Origin: Symsagittifera roscoffensis
Taxonomy: Eukaryota > Xenacoelomorpha > Acoela > Convolutidae
Reading direction: 5' to 3'
NCBI RefSeq assembly: GCF_963678635.1
Contig: NW_026970610.1
Span: 42,513-106,512 of the forward strand
Length of the DNA: 64,000 bases
The position numbers and the translations under genes are program-made. Of this stretch, positions 52,339 through 63,695 are shown piece after piece (the stretch's first letter is position 1; every line of letters starts with the position of its first letter). The notes beneath the pieces were generated by a model that did no database searches, had not been told where the DNA came from, and worked only from the letters and a program-made list of their open reading frames with translations.

Positions 52339-52352
52339 TACGTCGCCAATCC

Positions 52353-53124
52353 GTGTTATTTCAATAGTCAGATTTGACTATTAGTGTACATGGATTCCGA
52401 ATTCAAATGATATAACATGCACATGCCATGGATTCCGCGTTCAAATACTCGCATGGCGGCACGAACAGGCATATACGCAAAATCCCGGAATCCGGGACAA
52501 TCAATTAAACCACCGAAAATTGGCAAAATCCCGGAATCCATGGTATAGCGAACAATTACTTGAATTCGGAATCCAGGACATGGTCCCGGAATCCGAGCCA
52601 TTTTTACTCAACCACTAAACAAATAGTTGCTAAACAAATAGTTGATAAATTCAATACACTATAACCATGGAATCCAAGACGTTGGAATCCAGTGAGAAAA
52701 ATGGCATGGAATCCAAGACTTTTATATTTTTGAATTAATCTGGCAGAAGTTTACAGTTTTTAAGCAATTTTATTCCATCTTTTTTGTTTAGTTTGTCCTA
52801 CAAGTTATTATAACTGCAACTATAATATACGTGCTAAAATACTGTATTCCGATGAAAAAAGTTGTGGGTACAATCGTTTGATCAAACTTAGTTATAACTA
52901 CTAACTAATTAGTTACTAAGTAATTAGTAATTTCGAGCGTGCCGAAATACTGTACATGTACTTCGATGAAAAAAGTTGTGGGTTCAAATGTTTGAACTAC
53001 TACTAGTAGTAACTACACGTATGTAACAAACAGGATGTTGAACATAAAATATATGGAACTTCCATTGAATGGGTGTAACACAACTTGAAAAAATTCTAAG
53101 GTAAAAAAGCTGAGCTTGTGAACT
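52353..53124. repeat. Cluster of GGAATCC-containing host repeats
   Basis: GGAATCC or its complement GGATTCC occurs many times at 52.39-52.72 kb, often as CATGGAATCC or CCCGGAATCC. The same phrase marks the intronic repeats at 57.6-57.8 and 61.1-61.3 kb and near 63.55 kb. A second, ~110-bp tandem pair (CGATGAAAAAAGTTGTGGGT at about 52850 and 52961) follows. No gene. Confidence 0.7.
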
Positions 53125-55896
53125 TCACATGTTGAACATGTATCGAGCAACTTTATCGCCATAATCGTATCGTAGCTGTTCGAAAGGCTCAATGTTTCTT
53201 CGGGCTTTGAATACAGCTAATCGTTTTGGCGGATCGAAGGCATTAAGAACAACTTCTATGATCTTCATATTCGCATCCAAATTCTTCTTGGAGTTTAGCG
53301 TGCTGTGATTAGCCAGTCGACCAAGACAGCGGTTGGTTGGATGTTCAACACACACTTCTGAAGAAGCATCGATGAAACGCTTCACAGGCGCGCCAATTTC
53401 CAGCACAAATTCAGTCGGAACAGAACGTTTCCTTATCAAATCTTGATATGTTTTATCTGTCACAGCAACCCCATGGTAGTCCATGATAATATCATCTTTC
53501 TGGAAGGCCTGTGTGCTGACAACGCCTGAATCAGAAAATGTTCAACATTTAAAGTTTACTCTATAATATGTAACACTGTTACATGGCATTTTTGAATGGA
53601 ATTCAAAAAACTGTATTGGTTGAAAACTTTATGACTTTTTAAAACTTTAAACTATAACGTTTGAATCAAAAAAGAAATTTTTTTGAAAAAGAAACTTTTG
53701 AAAGTTTTGGAAACTTGTCGTCAACGTTTTCAAGAAACGCAAGATTACCTCTTTCGAAGGTAGGGAAAACAACATCACAAATGCCAACCCATTCTTGCGT
53801 ATCACATCTGTGGGCCAGAAGCGTTTGTGCTTCCAATGAAAGAAAGTTTCCAGTGCCTTTATAACTAATGCCGCTGGAATCAGAAAGCGGCTTTTGTTGT
53901 CGCTTTCTTTTCTCTTTCTGCAGCATGGCGATTTGGGACATGACTTTCTTTAGGTCGCGATGAGTTTCCCATTTGTTTCGCCGGAAAAAACCCGACACGC
54001 GCGTCTCCGATACAACAAAGTTTGGATACTGTTTCACAAAAGCTTGTGCTCTAATTGTCTGTCTAATGTATCTTTGTTGATCTTGTCTACATCGCACAGC
54101 TTTTTCAACATCTTTGTAGGTGTGATTGACAATCTGGAAAAACGTGAGCGTATTGTTTTATACATCCAATTGATAAATTGTGATACTGTAAAAAAAAACT
54201 GTGAAGTACAAATCAGCTGAAACAGTCGAAACTTTCCGAAAGTTTCCGAGTCGAAAAGTTTTTTAAATTAAAAAAATTCTTGGAAAATCAAAGTAGTACC
54301 TTGTGAATTTCCTGCATTTTGTGTTTCACCAGTTGAAAGGCAGGATCTTTTGACAAAGGCATGAATTTTGCCACTTGACGATCGAGCAATGTCTTGGGTC
54401 GCTTAGCAGGCTCCATTTGAGCAGAAATCTAAACAGATCCTTCTAGAACGAATTCCTCGTTGTGTTCAAATCATATTAGGAAGTTCAACTTCCACAGACT
54501 TATAAGTTAAAAGTTGAAACGTACCATGTCAGAAACTGTGGCGTCAATTCTATTCACACGAAACTTGGTGTTTCCACTGGAGTTCACAAAAAAAAGTTCT
54601 GTTTTGACTTGGATTGGTTGCTCAGGGAAAGATCGGGTGAAAGAAATCTTTTCTTCCGGGACACTCTGAGGTAAGAAACGTGGTCGAACTTCAGTATGAT
54701 AAAGTTTCAAACCCTGTACGAGCCATCGCGGCAAAATGTGATTCGAACGTTCAGTAGACACTAAACAAACAGTTTCACAATTTTGAAAAAAAAGTTATAC
54801 GGAAGAAATTCAAGATGACTCACTTTCACTTGGTTCAATTGAAACCGTTATACAAGTATCGTCCTCATCTGACAATACCACAAACGCTTGTGCAACTGCA
54901 TGAACAGACATGCAGCTTATGGTTTTTTCTAGCATTGATGGCAACGACATAACAGTATAAGAAGGCTGTCACAAGTTGAAATAACGAAACAGGTTGTTTA
55001 TGGGTTAAAAAACCCGATTCTTGGAAAGCATCCAAGTGCTCTTTAACAAGTGTTTCGATTTCTTGCCTCTCGCAATGTTCATTTTGGTCGTCTTTGGACG
55101 AATCAGCTTCAATTTGTTCTTGAACGCGTGCAAGTTTTGCAGCTATCTAAACTCAAAACAAAAACTTTTAGTTGAACTACAAAAGTGAACAAAAACATTA
55201 GCTGAAAGTTTCCAACTCTTCACGGTTTGAGCAGCAAAAATGCTTTTTGTTTCAAAACAAAAGGAGCCTTACCTCGGTTTGCGAGTCATTGTTCGTTGGA
55301 ATAACTCGTTTTGCCATATTCTCAGATGAAGAATCAGTCGGAGGCTCTGTACTTGAACTGCCAGCCTGAGTGGCAGTCGCCGACTGCGGCGTGAACAGAG
55401 GTATTTCCCATGACAAAGTTGTTGATGAATGCTGGTTTGAAGGAGTTGATTCTGAAGGTTGAGAAAAAAAACGACTGAGTTCTGTTCCATTGGCAGTGTA
55501 ATCATCATGATGATCAGTGGGCTGGCTGGCAATTTGATTTCTATGAAAAAACGCGCGATCAAAGTGTGGGTACACCACTGGCATTGGGCTAATGAAGTTT
55601 GAATACCCTTCACTTCGAGAAGACACTTGCTGCGGAGTCTCCAATGTGTGGTAAGTATTGTCATTATGATTAACATCTGTAATAATTGTACAAGGTTCAG
55701 CATAGGGCATAGGTCGGATGGGGGTTCCTAAAGGAACTTCCACAGATGGGTGCTGTGCAAAATTTTGGTCGAAACTCCGAGATGTACTACATCTGTTAGT
55801 AACAGACTGTTGACTAGATGGAGGTTCATTATGATCTCTATGGAAAACAGGAGTTTCAAGTTGCGCAGTATTCACAGCAGGAAGTTCGGAGTCCAT
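53125..55896 (-). CDS. SET-domain protein, KMT5A/SET8-like (671 aa, seven exons)
   Basis: Proposed exons: 55896-55273, 55146-55048, 54965-54824, 54760-54525, 54428-54300, 54133-53749 and 53525-53125, all GT-AG and in phase. The second intron is the least certain. Residues 1-210 are disordered (Ser, Pro, Gln and Asn). The last 140 form a SET domain: RGVVSTQAF, DIIMDYHG, RLANHS (608-613) and LRYDYGD (656-662), matching the GRG, EYHG, RLINHS and YDYGD landmarks of SET8. SET8 is the H4K20 mono-methyltransferase of animals and needs no pre- or post-SET cysteines, and none are seen here. The N-terminal two-thirds differs from SET8, so substrate is inferred only. Confidence 0.8.
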
Positions 55897-56332
55897 AGTT
55901 CAGGTTAACGAAACTTGGAATGAAATGAGAAGTGACTAGAAATGATTGCAGAATCGAAGGGTGTTACTAACAACTTACTAATAATAGTATTTTTCAATAA
56001 TTGAAGTTCAATTGGTGTTCAATTGGTACTCAAATTGGTTGTGATAATATGCCATATTATACTATATTATATTATACAGTGTATAATTGACTCTTATTTG
56101 CTGAATTACTGCAATAATATAAGATAGTATAATATGGCATATTATCACAACCAATTTGAGTACCAATTGAACACCAATTGAACTTCAATTATCGTTTTAA
56201 TAGTCGTTTTATGCGGTTAAACATAAAGGTTTAAAATGGTTGTTAAAAAATATACTCATCATGACAATTACTCATCATGAGTACAATGATTGTACTAAAT
56301 ATTATTCATTTAGATAAAATCGCTCATACAAG
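55897..56332. promoter_or_regulatory. Divergent promoter region with a 67-bp inverted repeat
   Basis: This is the 436 bases between the starts of the SET gene (minus) and the plus-strand gene. The middle is taken by two inverted 67-base arms around a 58-base AT-rich spacer. Confidence 0.6.
55999..56190. repeat. MITE-like inverted repeat
   Basis: Arms 55999-56065 and 56124-56190 are reverse complements with no mismatch that I can see, both starting AATTGAAGTTCAATTGG. The identical arms suggest a recent insertion or a selected hairpin. Confidence 0.8.
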
Positions 56333-58455
56333 ATGCTTCCATCATTGTTCAAGGAAAAAGAAGAAGTGCAAGTTCTTGATGAAGTGACGTACATTTGGGA
56401 AGCCGCTAGAATACTGGGTTTCATTAGTAACTGGGGTGTGAGTGTCAAATGGACTGAATGGAAGGGTCCACCCGTACAGATAACAATTCCAGAAGACCAT
56501 CGCGACAATCGGAGGATGAAACATTGGAAAATAAGAAAGACAATCAAAGTTGTTGAAGAGCCAGATAGGGCTAAAAGAAGAAACAAAAAAGATCCACTTC
56601 TGTTTAACCCAAGACGCTTAACTCGCAATACAGATGTTTTTTTCTGTGCTGCTTGTGAAACAGATTGCGTTGACAAATGCATTCTGATGACAGGGGTTGT
56701 ACTGTACAACGATCCTTTCAAACGGGAATGTACATTGAGAATTTTGGACTCGGAGCGAGCACGATGAAAACCCCCGAGAAGAACCAGAGGCTAACATATT
56801 GGTTGTAAAATACAATCAACTTCGAAATCAAGGGCTCTTTGAAGATACGCTTACATCTGAGGTACTTATTCGCTTTGAAAAACATCTTTCAAAACATCAC
56901 TCGGAAAGAAGTTCAACTTCAAAAGAAGTTTTTTTGAATAGCTGAAATTGAAAAATATATTTTAACTTCATTCATAATCTGTTTGAAATCGTGAATTGTT
57001 TCAGACATCTTTTTGTGACACGGCTACTTTAATTTTGGAGCCATGTGAGGTTCAGGATCATCAACGTAATCCTACAAAAAGAGCTAAAAAAGACGAAAAA
57101 GAAATTGACATGCTGACACTTCTCGAAGCCACAGAAGACATAGTGCCTTTGACCTTTGTCCCTTGTTCCAGCGGTGTCCTCAAGGTTTGTTAACAAAATA
57201 ATTACAAGCATTGGAAGTGTGTGCCGCAATTTTTTCAGATGTCATAAAGTTAGGAATATATGTCTCAGCGCCCGATCAAAATATTTTGTATCAAAATTCA
57301 ATTCTTTGTTTCTCAGGTTGGATCAACTGCTTTCTATGGAGGGGAAAATTGCAGAGTAGACAGCTTGGAGTTTGAATGAAGGACAAAAAGGCCTTTGCAC
57401 AGTTGCCATGCATAAATAACGAGGACATTTCTATAAGGATGCCTGCACTCTTGGTTCAGCTAGCTTGTGAAGACTACCTCAAGGTAAAGTTTTTTTAATG
57501 AAACATTCCGAATTTTTATTGTCCCCGATTCCATGAAATTTAACAATGCTTACGACTGAGAAATAAAACTAGGAATTCATGTTCAAACCTTTAGCCATAA
57601 GGCCCGGAATCCAGTGTCAAATGACAAAACATTGCCATTTTTTATCACAGGCTAAGGCCTACAATTTTCATTTGAAACATTCCGAATTTGTCACGTCCCG
57701 GATTCCATGGAATTTAACAATGCTTACGACTGAGAAACGAACTAGGAATTCATGTTCAAACCCTTAGCCATAAGGCCCGGAATCCAGTGTCAAATGACAA
57801 AACATTGCCAATTTTTATCACAGGCTAATGCCTACAATTTTTTTTATCGTTTTCAAAAACTGAAATGCTTTGTTCAAAAGTACAGGATTTTGGCACGTGA
57901 AAACAGGCTAATGCCTACAATTTTTATCGTTTTCAAAAACTCAAATACTTTTATTCAAAAGTACAGGATTTTGGCACGTGACTAATTTTGTAACATTTCA
58001 GCATGAAACGTGTGACTTCAATGCAATTGAACATCCAATCAATTTATCGTTTGCGGTGTTTTCCGCCTTGAAACGTGATGTTGGACTGGCTAGGGACAAA
58101 AACTCCATCACTTTCAATCTTGGACCCGTGACCAAACTAACAAGACAAATAATGGGTTTTTCGACAGAATCCCAAAGTGGTCAAGTTTAGTGCAGCAATA
58201 TCCGAAGGAATTCGAGGCTGCCACAAATCTTGGGATTCTGTGTTGGGTAGCAGGTGGGATGTATTGCCCGCACAAAAAGACAATGGTCATGATACACTTA
58301 TAAAGTATTTAAGGATTACAGAACACCGTGAATTCACAAGTTTCAACTTACGATGCAACGTTCAAACGTGCACAGGCCACTACGCAAGTGAAGAAGACTA
58401 CCGGACTCTTTTTTCACACAACTTAGAACAGTCAAAACCCCATTATTTTTATTAG
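56333..58455 (+). pseudogene. Plus-strand multi-exon gene, unrecognised, with frame breaks
   Basis: Candidate exons are 56333-56861, 57005-57184, 57317-57483 and 58002-58455, with good acceptors (TTGTTTCAG, TTTCTCAG and AACATTTCAG). Exon 1 codes for a small beta-rich segment (KEEVQVLDEVTYIW, then VSVKWTEWKGPP) that could be a Tudor or chromo-barrel-like fold, then a cysteine group (FFCAACETDCVDKC). Sense changes frame near 56765, 57380 and 58165, each by one base. Either the gene is decaying or the sequence has single-base errors. The third intron is filled with host repeats. The product is unknown. Its place between SET and JmjC genes hints at chromatin, nothing more. Confidence 0.5.
57565..57985. 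repeat. Tandem copies of the host GGAATCC-type repeat in an intron
   Basis: AGGAATTCATGTTCAAACC occurs at about 57571 and 57744 (173-bp period). A 72-bp unit ending GTACAGGATTTTGGCACGTG then occurs twice up to about 57981. The same units make up the foldback at 60880-61414. Confidence 0.8.
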
Positions 58456-58981
58456 TTCAACTAGTTCAAAGTTTCAGTGTTTTCGCGTGAATGTGATCAA
58501 TTAAAGTTTCATAATCTTCAAACCTTGACAATGTAACTTTTTTCAAATCCGAAAATTGGCAATCAATTTTTTCTCTCTATTAAATGAAAAGAAAACAAAT
58601 TGTTTGCAAACACTTCAATTGGAAATGTTTCTCATGAGGCTCATAGTAAGAGCTTTAAGCTATGTTTTTTTGACAGTGTCAGTACAAGCAGTACTGAAAA
58701 AAAATTACAGTATAATCATAATCATCATCATAACGTCATTCAATGACGTAAGTTATAAATTATCATCATAAAGGCACTTTGACGGTCACTCACAGTGATA
58801 ACTGCGCGCCGCGAAGGAGTTGAAAAGGCGTATTTACACAGAATTTGGAAGAAAGTGGACTCCACATCGAATATTATTGTTTCATGTTCGAATAATCGAG
58901 AGAAAAATAACACGTTAAATGCGGTCGCTAGGGAGCAGAAGATTTTTTCGAGCAATATTCAGTGGTTGGCATAAACGGCTG
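58456..58981. other. Intergenic sequence between convergent gene ends
   Basis: This lies between the end of the plus-strand gene and the end of the JmjC gene. A short ATC/ATT-rich run lies at about 58713-58735. No gene seen. Confidence 0.5.
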
Positions 58982-61900
58982 TCAGGTTGAAGGATTTGCC
59001 TTTAACTTTTTGTTTGGACTTGGGGCTGGACTGACTAGGACACAATCATGTTGCCTCATCATCATCATGAGTTCGATTCGCTTTTCCAAAAGTTCAACTT
59101 TAGAGAAGTTGTTACCCAGGTTCGAAGAGTTTCCAGTTGCAAGTAATTTATCCTGGAAAACAATACTGGATGACATCAAAAAATATATTCAACTTTATAC
59201 TATAAATTGTGTGAAAAATATTCAATATTTCAACTTGAGCATAATTTGTACGTACGTTGTCTTTTACTAGGGAAACATGTTGTGCAAACGATGAGTCGTG
59301 TTTTTTCAGAATTTGAAACACGTCAAAAATTGCCGCGAGCTCATCGACATTTGCGTCGGATCCATCTCTGTAAACAAATTCAAAAATTTCAAAAAAAAAT
59401 AGATTTTGTCATATTTTTCCAGTTATTGATTTTGAGGTTACATTATTATAAACTTCAACCACAGATTTTCACAGTTGACTCTTTAACATGATGTTAAACT
59501 TTCAAAGATGTTAAACGACTCACTGTACTCGAGACACAATATGAGTAAGCGCAAGGAACGAGAAAGAAGGGTAGCATTCAGTGAACTTTGTTTTCTGAAC
59601 GCGTTCTGTCTTGAAGGTATCAGCGGCCAGACGAAGATGATTCTTGAAAATGAAGTTAACTCCATAGGCGACAGAAACGCCTGTCGTCTCCACCATATGA
59701 ATCATATTCGCTGGCATGATTAAACCTCGTCGCGCTTTCAGCGTGATAGCTTGGCACCCTCCCATATTCAAGCCTTCATGGGAACCGAAGAAAAATTTCC
59801 TTCGGGGCTGCTGCAGGAACTGGTTGAAGAGATCCTGGTTGATGCTCGTCGGGGCTATCAAGAAGAACGTCTTACATCCTTTCAGTAGAATATAGAGGAC
59901 TGATGTGCTGGAAAAATCTTGGTGGAACATTGTCACAGCGCCATCTTGAGAAATGAGAAGAAATTTGGACTCTTTATTGGGCCGATATGCTGCGGGCAAA
60001 CTTTTTGAATGAATGTGTCCCAGCGAGGTACTCGATAGGAATGACGGTTGTGTAAATTTTGTGATAATGTTGTAAAACATGGGAGGTGTTTTTCTGAACA
60101 ACTGACCCACCTCTTTTCCATCAATTATCCTTGTTTGTTCCTGGAATGGTTCAATACTATAACTTAGTAAGAAATTAGAAATTGAATTGAAAAAATTTCG
60201 GAAAATCATCCAGAGACATTTCAACCTCAACTTTCAGTGAATGAATGAATGACGGTCATGATAAAAATTTTATACTGGCAACCTTTGTTGGCAAATCTTT
60301 TGAAAAGAAAGCGTACTAAAGCGTTAGTAGTACTAACCCTGAAATTCGAGTCGTACGAGCGGAGGGTTAATGGTTTTTTGTAACCTTCCAATAGAAGCTT
60401 CACGACATTTGGGTTGTCGAGGACTGATTGTGACGCTTTTGACGTGAAGCCGTTGAATCGAAAGGCGTTAGGAACAAAAACAGCATATTCTGAGTTCAAA
60501 AACTCTGCTTCCTGAAGGGCACTTTCGATATGTCGCGCTTCAACTGTCCTTACCAACGATTTCGCGATTTTTACCTGTGAACATAATTTTTTTCTGTGTG
60601 AAACACTTTTCATTTTTTACGAAAATGAAAACTCACGCTGGATAACACTCTTCGTAAATCTTGGATAGTCGTGAAGCTCTCCAGTTGCCTCAAATGCAAT
60701 ATGCGTGAGTCTGTCGGCAAGACTATCTTTACAGAAGGCCAGATAGAAGCGGCCTTAGAATCCACTCTAGTCTGTTTTGCTTGCTGAAAAAAGGAAGTAA
60801 GTGGGTAGTTTGTCCGGGTGAGTCAAACCCATTTGAAAAAACCCAAAGAACCAGCGTTGTGACTTCACTTAAAAAAATTAACTCCATTCTTCATTCAAGA
60901 AATATCATATTTCTATTTCTATCATAAATAATGATTATTTTCACTAAACGTGCCAAAATCCTGTACTTTTGAACAAATTGTTTCGAGCTTTTGAGAACGA
61001 TAAAAAAGTTGTAGGCATTGGCCTGTGATAAAAATTGGCAATGTTTTGTCATTTGACACTGAATTCCGGGCCTTATGGCTAAAGGTTTGAACATGAATTC
61101 CGAGATCAATTTTTTGCATAGTTGACAGCATTCGAAAGTGCCATGGATTCCGGGCCTAATGAATATCTCTCCGGAATCCATGGCACTTTCGAATGCTGTC
61201 AACTAGGCAACAAATTGATCTCGGAATTCATGTTCAAACCTTTAGCCATGAGCCCCGGAATCCAGTGTCAAATGACAAAACATTGCCAATTTTTATCACA
61301 GGCCAATGCCTACAACTTTTTTATCGTTCTCAGAAGCTCGAAAAAATTTGTTCAAAAGTACTGGATTTTGGCACGTTTAGTGAGAATAATTTTTCTTGAA
61401 TGAAGAATGGAGTTCATTTTTTCACAGTTCACAGGCCTACAATTTTTTTATCGTTCTCAAAAGCTCGAAAAAATTTGTGAATTTTTCGAGATTAATGATT
61501 AACAATGTTACCTTGTTTGCAGTTGAACTTTGCTGTTCTTCTGTATCAAGAAGATTCAAGTTGAACTTAAAGACATCCCCAACTTCAGAGTCAACTTCAG
61601 CTGTTTCAAACAGTTCTTCCTCTTCAAGAGGAAGCTTTTCCTGTGCAGTTCCCGGACTTTTCGTAGAACTCGTTGAAGGTTCTGCTTCCTCTTCCAGTGG
61701 AAGTTCAGCATTTTCTTGGTTCACTGAACAAGATGTTGTTGGCAACATTTGTGCTGTTCCTGCCTGTGGAGAACTCGTTGAAGGTTCTTCTTCCTCTTCC
61801 AGTGGAAGTTCAGCATTTTCTTGGTTCACTGAACAGGATGTTGTTGGCAACATTTGTGCTGTTCCTGCCAGTGGAGAACTCGTTGATTTTTTTTTTGGCT

Positions 61901-63112
61901 TGTTGAAGTTGACTGGGCAAATAAAACACCTGGGAGTCAACTGCGTCCATGTCTAAACACAACTTGTCTATATTGACTATGACTTCCGAAGTTTGGAGTC
62001 CAAAATCTTACATAACAAAAAAAATTGGTTGAAAATCATGTTCAACATTCAAGTTGCAATTGATTATTTTATTATTTTATTTTATTTCAGTCACTAAAAT
62101 AGCGGTTAATTTTTATTGCAAAATTTTTTTTTTCAGTTGGCCAAAAGCAACCCAGGGCCTGAGGGCTAACAAAACCTTACCAAACCGAAACTCTTCGTCT
62201 TCAAACTGCTTGCTTCGACGTCTATCAGCCAGGGAAAACGCGTTTTTGCAGCCTTTCTATGTTCTCACGACTGCATCAAAGTTTGTTCGTGTTGGCGCCA
62301 GAAAATTTGCTTCGACTCCTCGTACACGATTGCTCCTGATTTTGTTCCAGCAGTAGGGACTCAATGCATGTTCACCAACTGCATAGATGTCCGCGAACCA
62401 AGAAGATTCGGGCACACCGCAAAACATGCATCGGAGCATGCTCTCCCGTTTGACCTGCTTAGCTCGGCAAACGTTTAGTCTTCTGTGGCGGTTGAGCGTG
62501 CCGGTAGAGTGAAAGACTTTACGACATTCTAAAAAAGTTATAGTTTATCACTGATATATCATGGGATGATGGAAGCAAAATTCTAATATGTGAATGATTA
62601 TTGATTAATAACATGATGTAATTTAATTACAGTACTGGCTTCTGGAAAAACCAATAAAAGTTTTGTTGATTACCAGGTTACATGCATGCCATTTTCCTGT
62701 AAATATCGGTTGTTCTAATAATATGGTTGATTTCAGTGATTCGTCACGAAATCGTGAATTACGAATTCATTCACGACAATGATTCGTGACGGTCACGAAA
62801 CGGTTTCAGTAATTTAGTATAACCCGGTTATACGGGCCGTATCATGACAATGATTGTCACACTTGACGGTCAATATTTCAGTATTTAAATAATTTATTTT
62901 TCTTTATAATGCAATCTAGAGGTTTTTGTCAATCAAAAAATCAATCAAATGAACTTTAAATTCACTCAAAAACACAAAGTGTATTTTGTTTAAGACCAAT
63001 CATAACTGTAGTTCAACTGAATGATGGTTTAACCATTCTAATTTACACTTAATTATTATAATTACTTACCATTGCAGGTTTTGTCAGTTTCTCTTCTCTG
63101 ACGATTTGGCAT
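58982..63112 (-). CDS. JmjC-domain protein with two C2HC fingers, KDM7/KDM2-like
   Basis: Proposed exons: 63112-63070, 62528-62269, 62205-62181, 61912-61512, 60783-60637, 60574 to about 60230, about 60130-59524, 59367-59256 and 59152-58982. The fingers are C13-x2-C16-x12-H29-x5-C35 and C48-x2-C51-x16-H68-x5-C74. The JmjC part has the leading MSLDDFPKFF, the iron ligands in FHQDFSSTSV (59924-59916) and IHMV (59699-59697), and a lysine in GCKTFFLI for 2-oxoglutarate, matching the PHF8/KDM7 pattern. Such enzymes remove methyl groups from histone lysines. The frame is lost twice at 60.24-60.12 kb and was not resolved. A PHD finger is not seen. Confidence 0.75.
59520..60230 (-). CDS. JmjC catalytic exon
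   Basis: The main catalytic block of the gene above. From about 60130 it reads MFYNIITKF, the HQD iron-binding pair, KTFFLIAPT, FFGSHEG and NMIHMVETT, then a NFIF end, all in the order of KDM2/KDM7 JmjC domains. It ends at donor ACA/GTGAGT (59524/59523). All three metal ligands are present. Confidence 0.85.
   Translation of the reverse strand: MRLKCLWMIFRNFFNSISNFLLSYSIEPFQEQTRIIDGKEVGQLFRKTPPMFYNIITKFTQPSFLSSTSLGHIHSKSLPAAYRPNKESKFLLISQDGAVTMFHQDFSSTSVLYILLKGCKTFFLIAPTSINQDLFNQFLQQPRRKFFFGSHEGLNMGGCQAITLKARRGLIMPANMIHMVETTGVSVAYGVNFIFKNHLRLAADTFKTERVQKTKFTECYPSFSFLALTHIVSRVQ
60880..61414. repeat. 535-bp foldback element in an intron of the JmjC gene
   Basis: AACTCCATTCTTCATTCAAG at 60880 is the inverse of the end at about 61414. 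The arms (about 60880-61150 and 61160-61414) pair along their length with few mismatches and meet at GCCATGGATTCCGG. Each arm contains the GGAATTCATGTTC and GTACTGGATTTTGG units seen at 57.6-58.0 kb. As RNA it would form a long hairpin within the intron between the fourth and fifth exons. Confidence 0.85.
61666..61875 (-). repeat. Two 105-bp coding repeats in the JmjC gene
   Basis: Units 61666-61770 and 61771-61875 each start GAACTCGTTG and encode 35 residues (TTSCSVNQENAELPLEEE in the middle). The period preserves the frame. The segment is acidic and disordered, between the fingers and the JmjC domain. Confidence 0.85.
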
Positions 63113-63120
63113 TTCTTCCT

Positions 63121-63632
63121 GAAAAGAAGAAATTTAACTTGTAACAATTGTTGAATTTAAATTCAACTTTGAAAGTTTGAAGGTGGATTATAATCTTCGC
63201 TGCGATAAACGAATAAATGAAAAATAATTGAAACAATGTTATCAATAACTTTTCGCCGACAAGAAAGTTACGAGAAAAGACACGAGAAAGTTATATACTA
63301 TTCCTGCCGTTTCAAAGCTCATGTGACTAATTAAACGTGTGTGTGAATAACAATGCACTGCCACGTGTTTCAGAGAAACTTTCTCAGAGAAACGGATTTA
63401 TTGCTATGGTAACAGAGAAAGCATTGGACAAGTGTGCTAAATTACTGTAAACTACTGATTTTGATATAGGCCGTTTTTTTGCAATAATTTATTTTGTGTA
63501 ATCTCAAAAAAGTTGGGTGCCGAAATCCGAGGACTGAATTCTTTTCTGGCCCGGAATCCGGGACAAAGCCTTTTTAACTGTTACCAACTAGTAGCACTGT
63601 ACTACTAGTACATCATGTAGCAATTACATAAA

Positions 63633-63695
<63 letters not shown>

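Larger units (their letters stand above)
42472..52352 (-). mobile_element. Decayed Ty3/gypsy element with macro-like module and extra 924-aa ORF
   Basis: Minus-strand order from the right: gag, two zinc knuckles, protease remnant, RT and RNase H, linker, integrase, GPF module, acidic spacer, macro-like module, 924-aa ORF. At the gag side TTGGCGACG lies near 52345-52352, where a primer binding site would be, but no LTR was found there. There are numerous single-base frame breaks, yet long blocks remain open. GC content is clearly higher than in the host DNA and in the giant element. Confidence 0.85.

Noticed and set aside
57579..57985. Two similar 60-80 codon frames starting MFKPLAIRPG
   Set aside because: They come from the tandem intronic host repeat, which occurs again in the foldback element.
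60891..61403. Two similar open frames on opposite strands
   Set aside because: Both are translations of the arms of the foldback repeat at 60880-61414, which is an intronic repeat.
61913..61952. A CxxC (CFIC) zinc-binding start for the fourth exon of the JmjC gene
   Set aside because: The strong donor G/GTAAGG of the exon before and the acceptor TTTGCCCAG at 61913 keep the frame and leave this part in the intron.
63632..63692. A long (TA)n run as a possible cruciform or origin
   Set aside because: A simple microsatellite explains it, with no associated feature.
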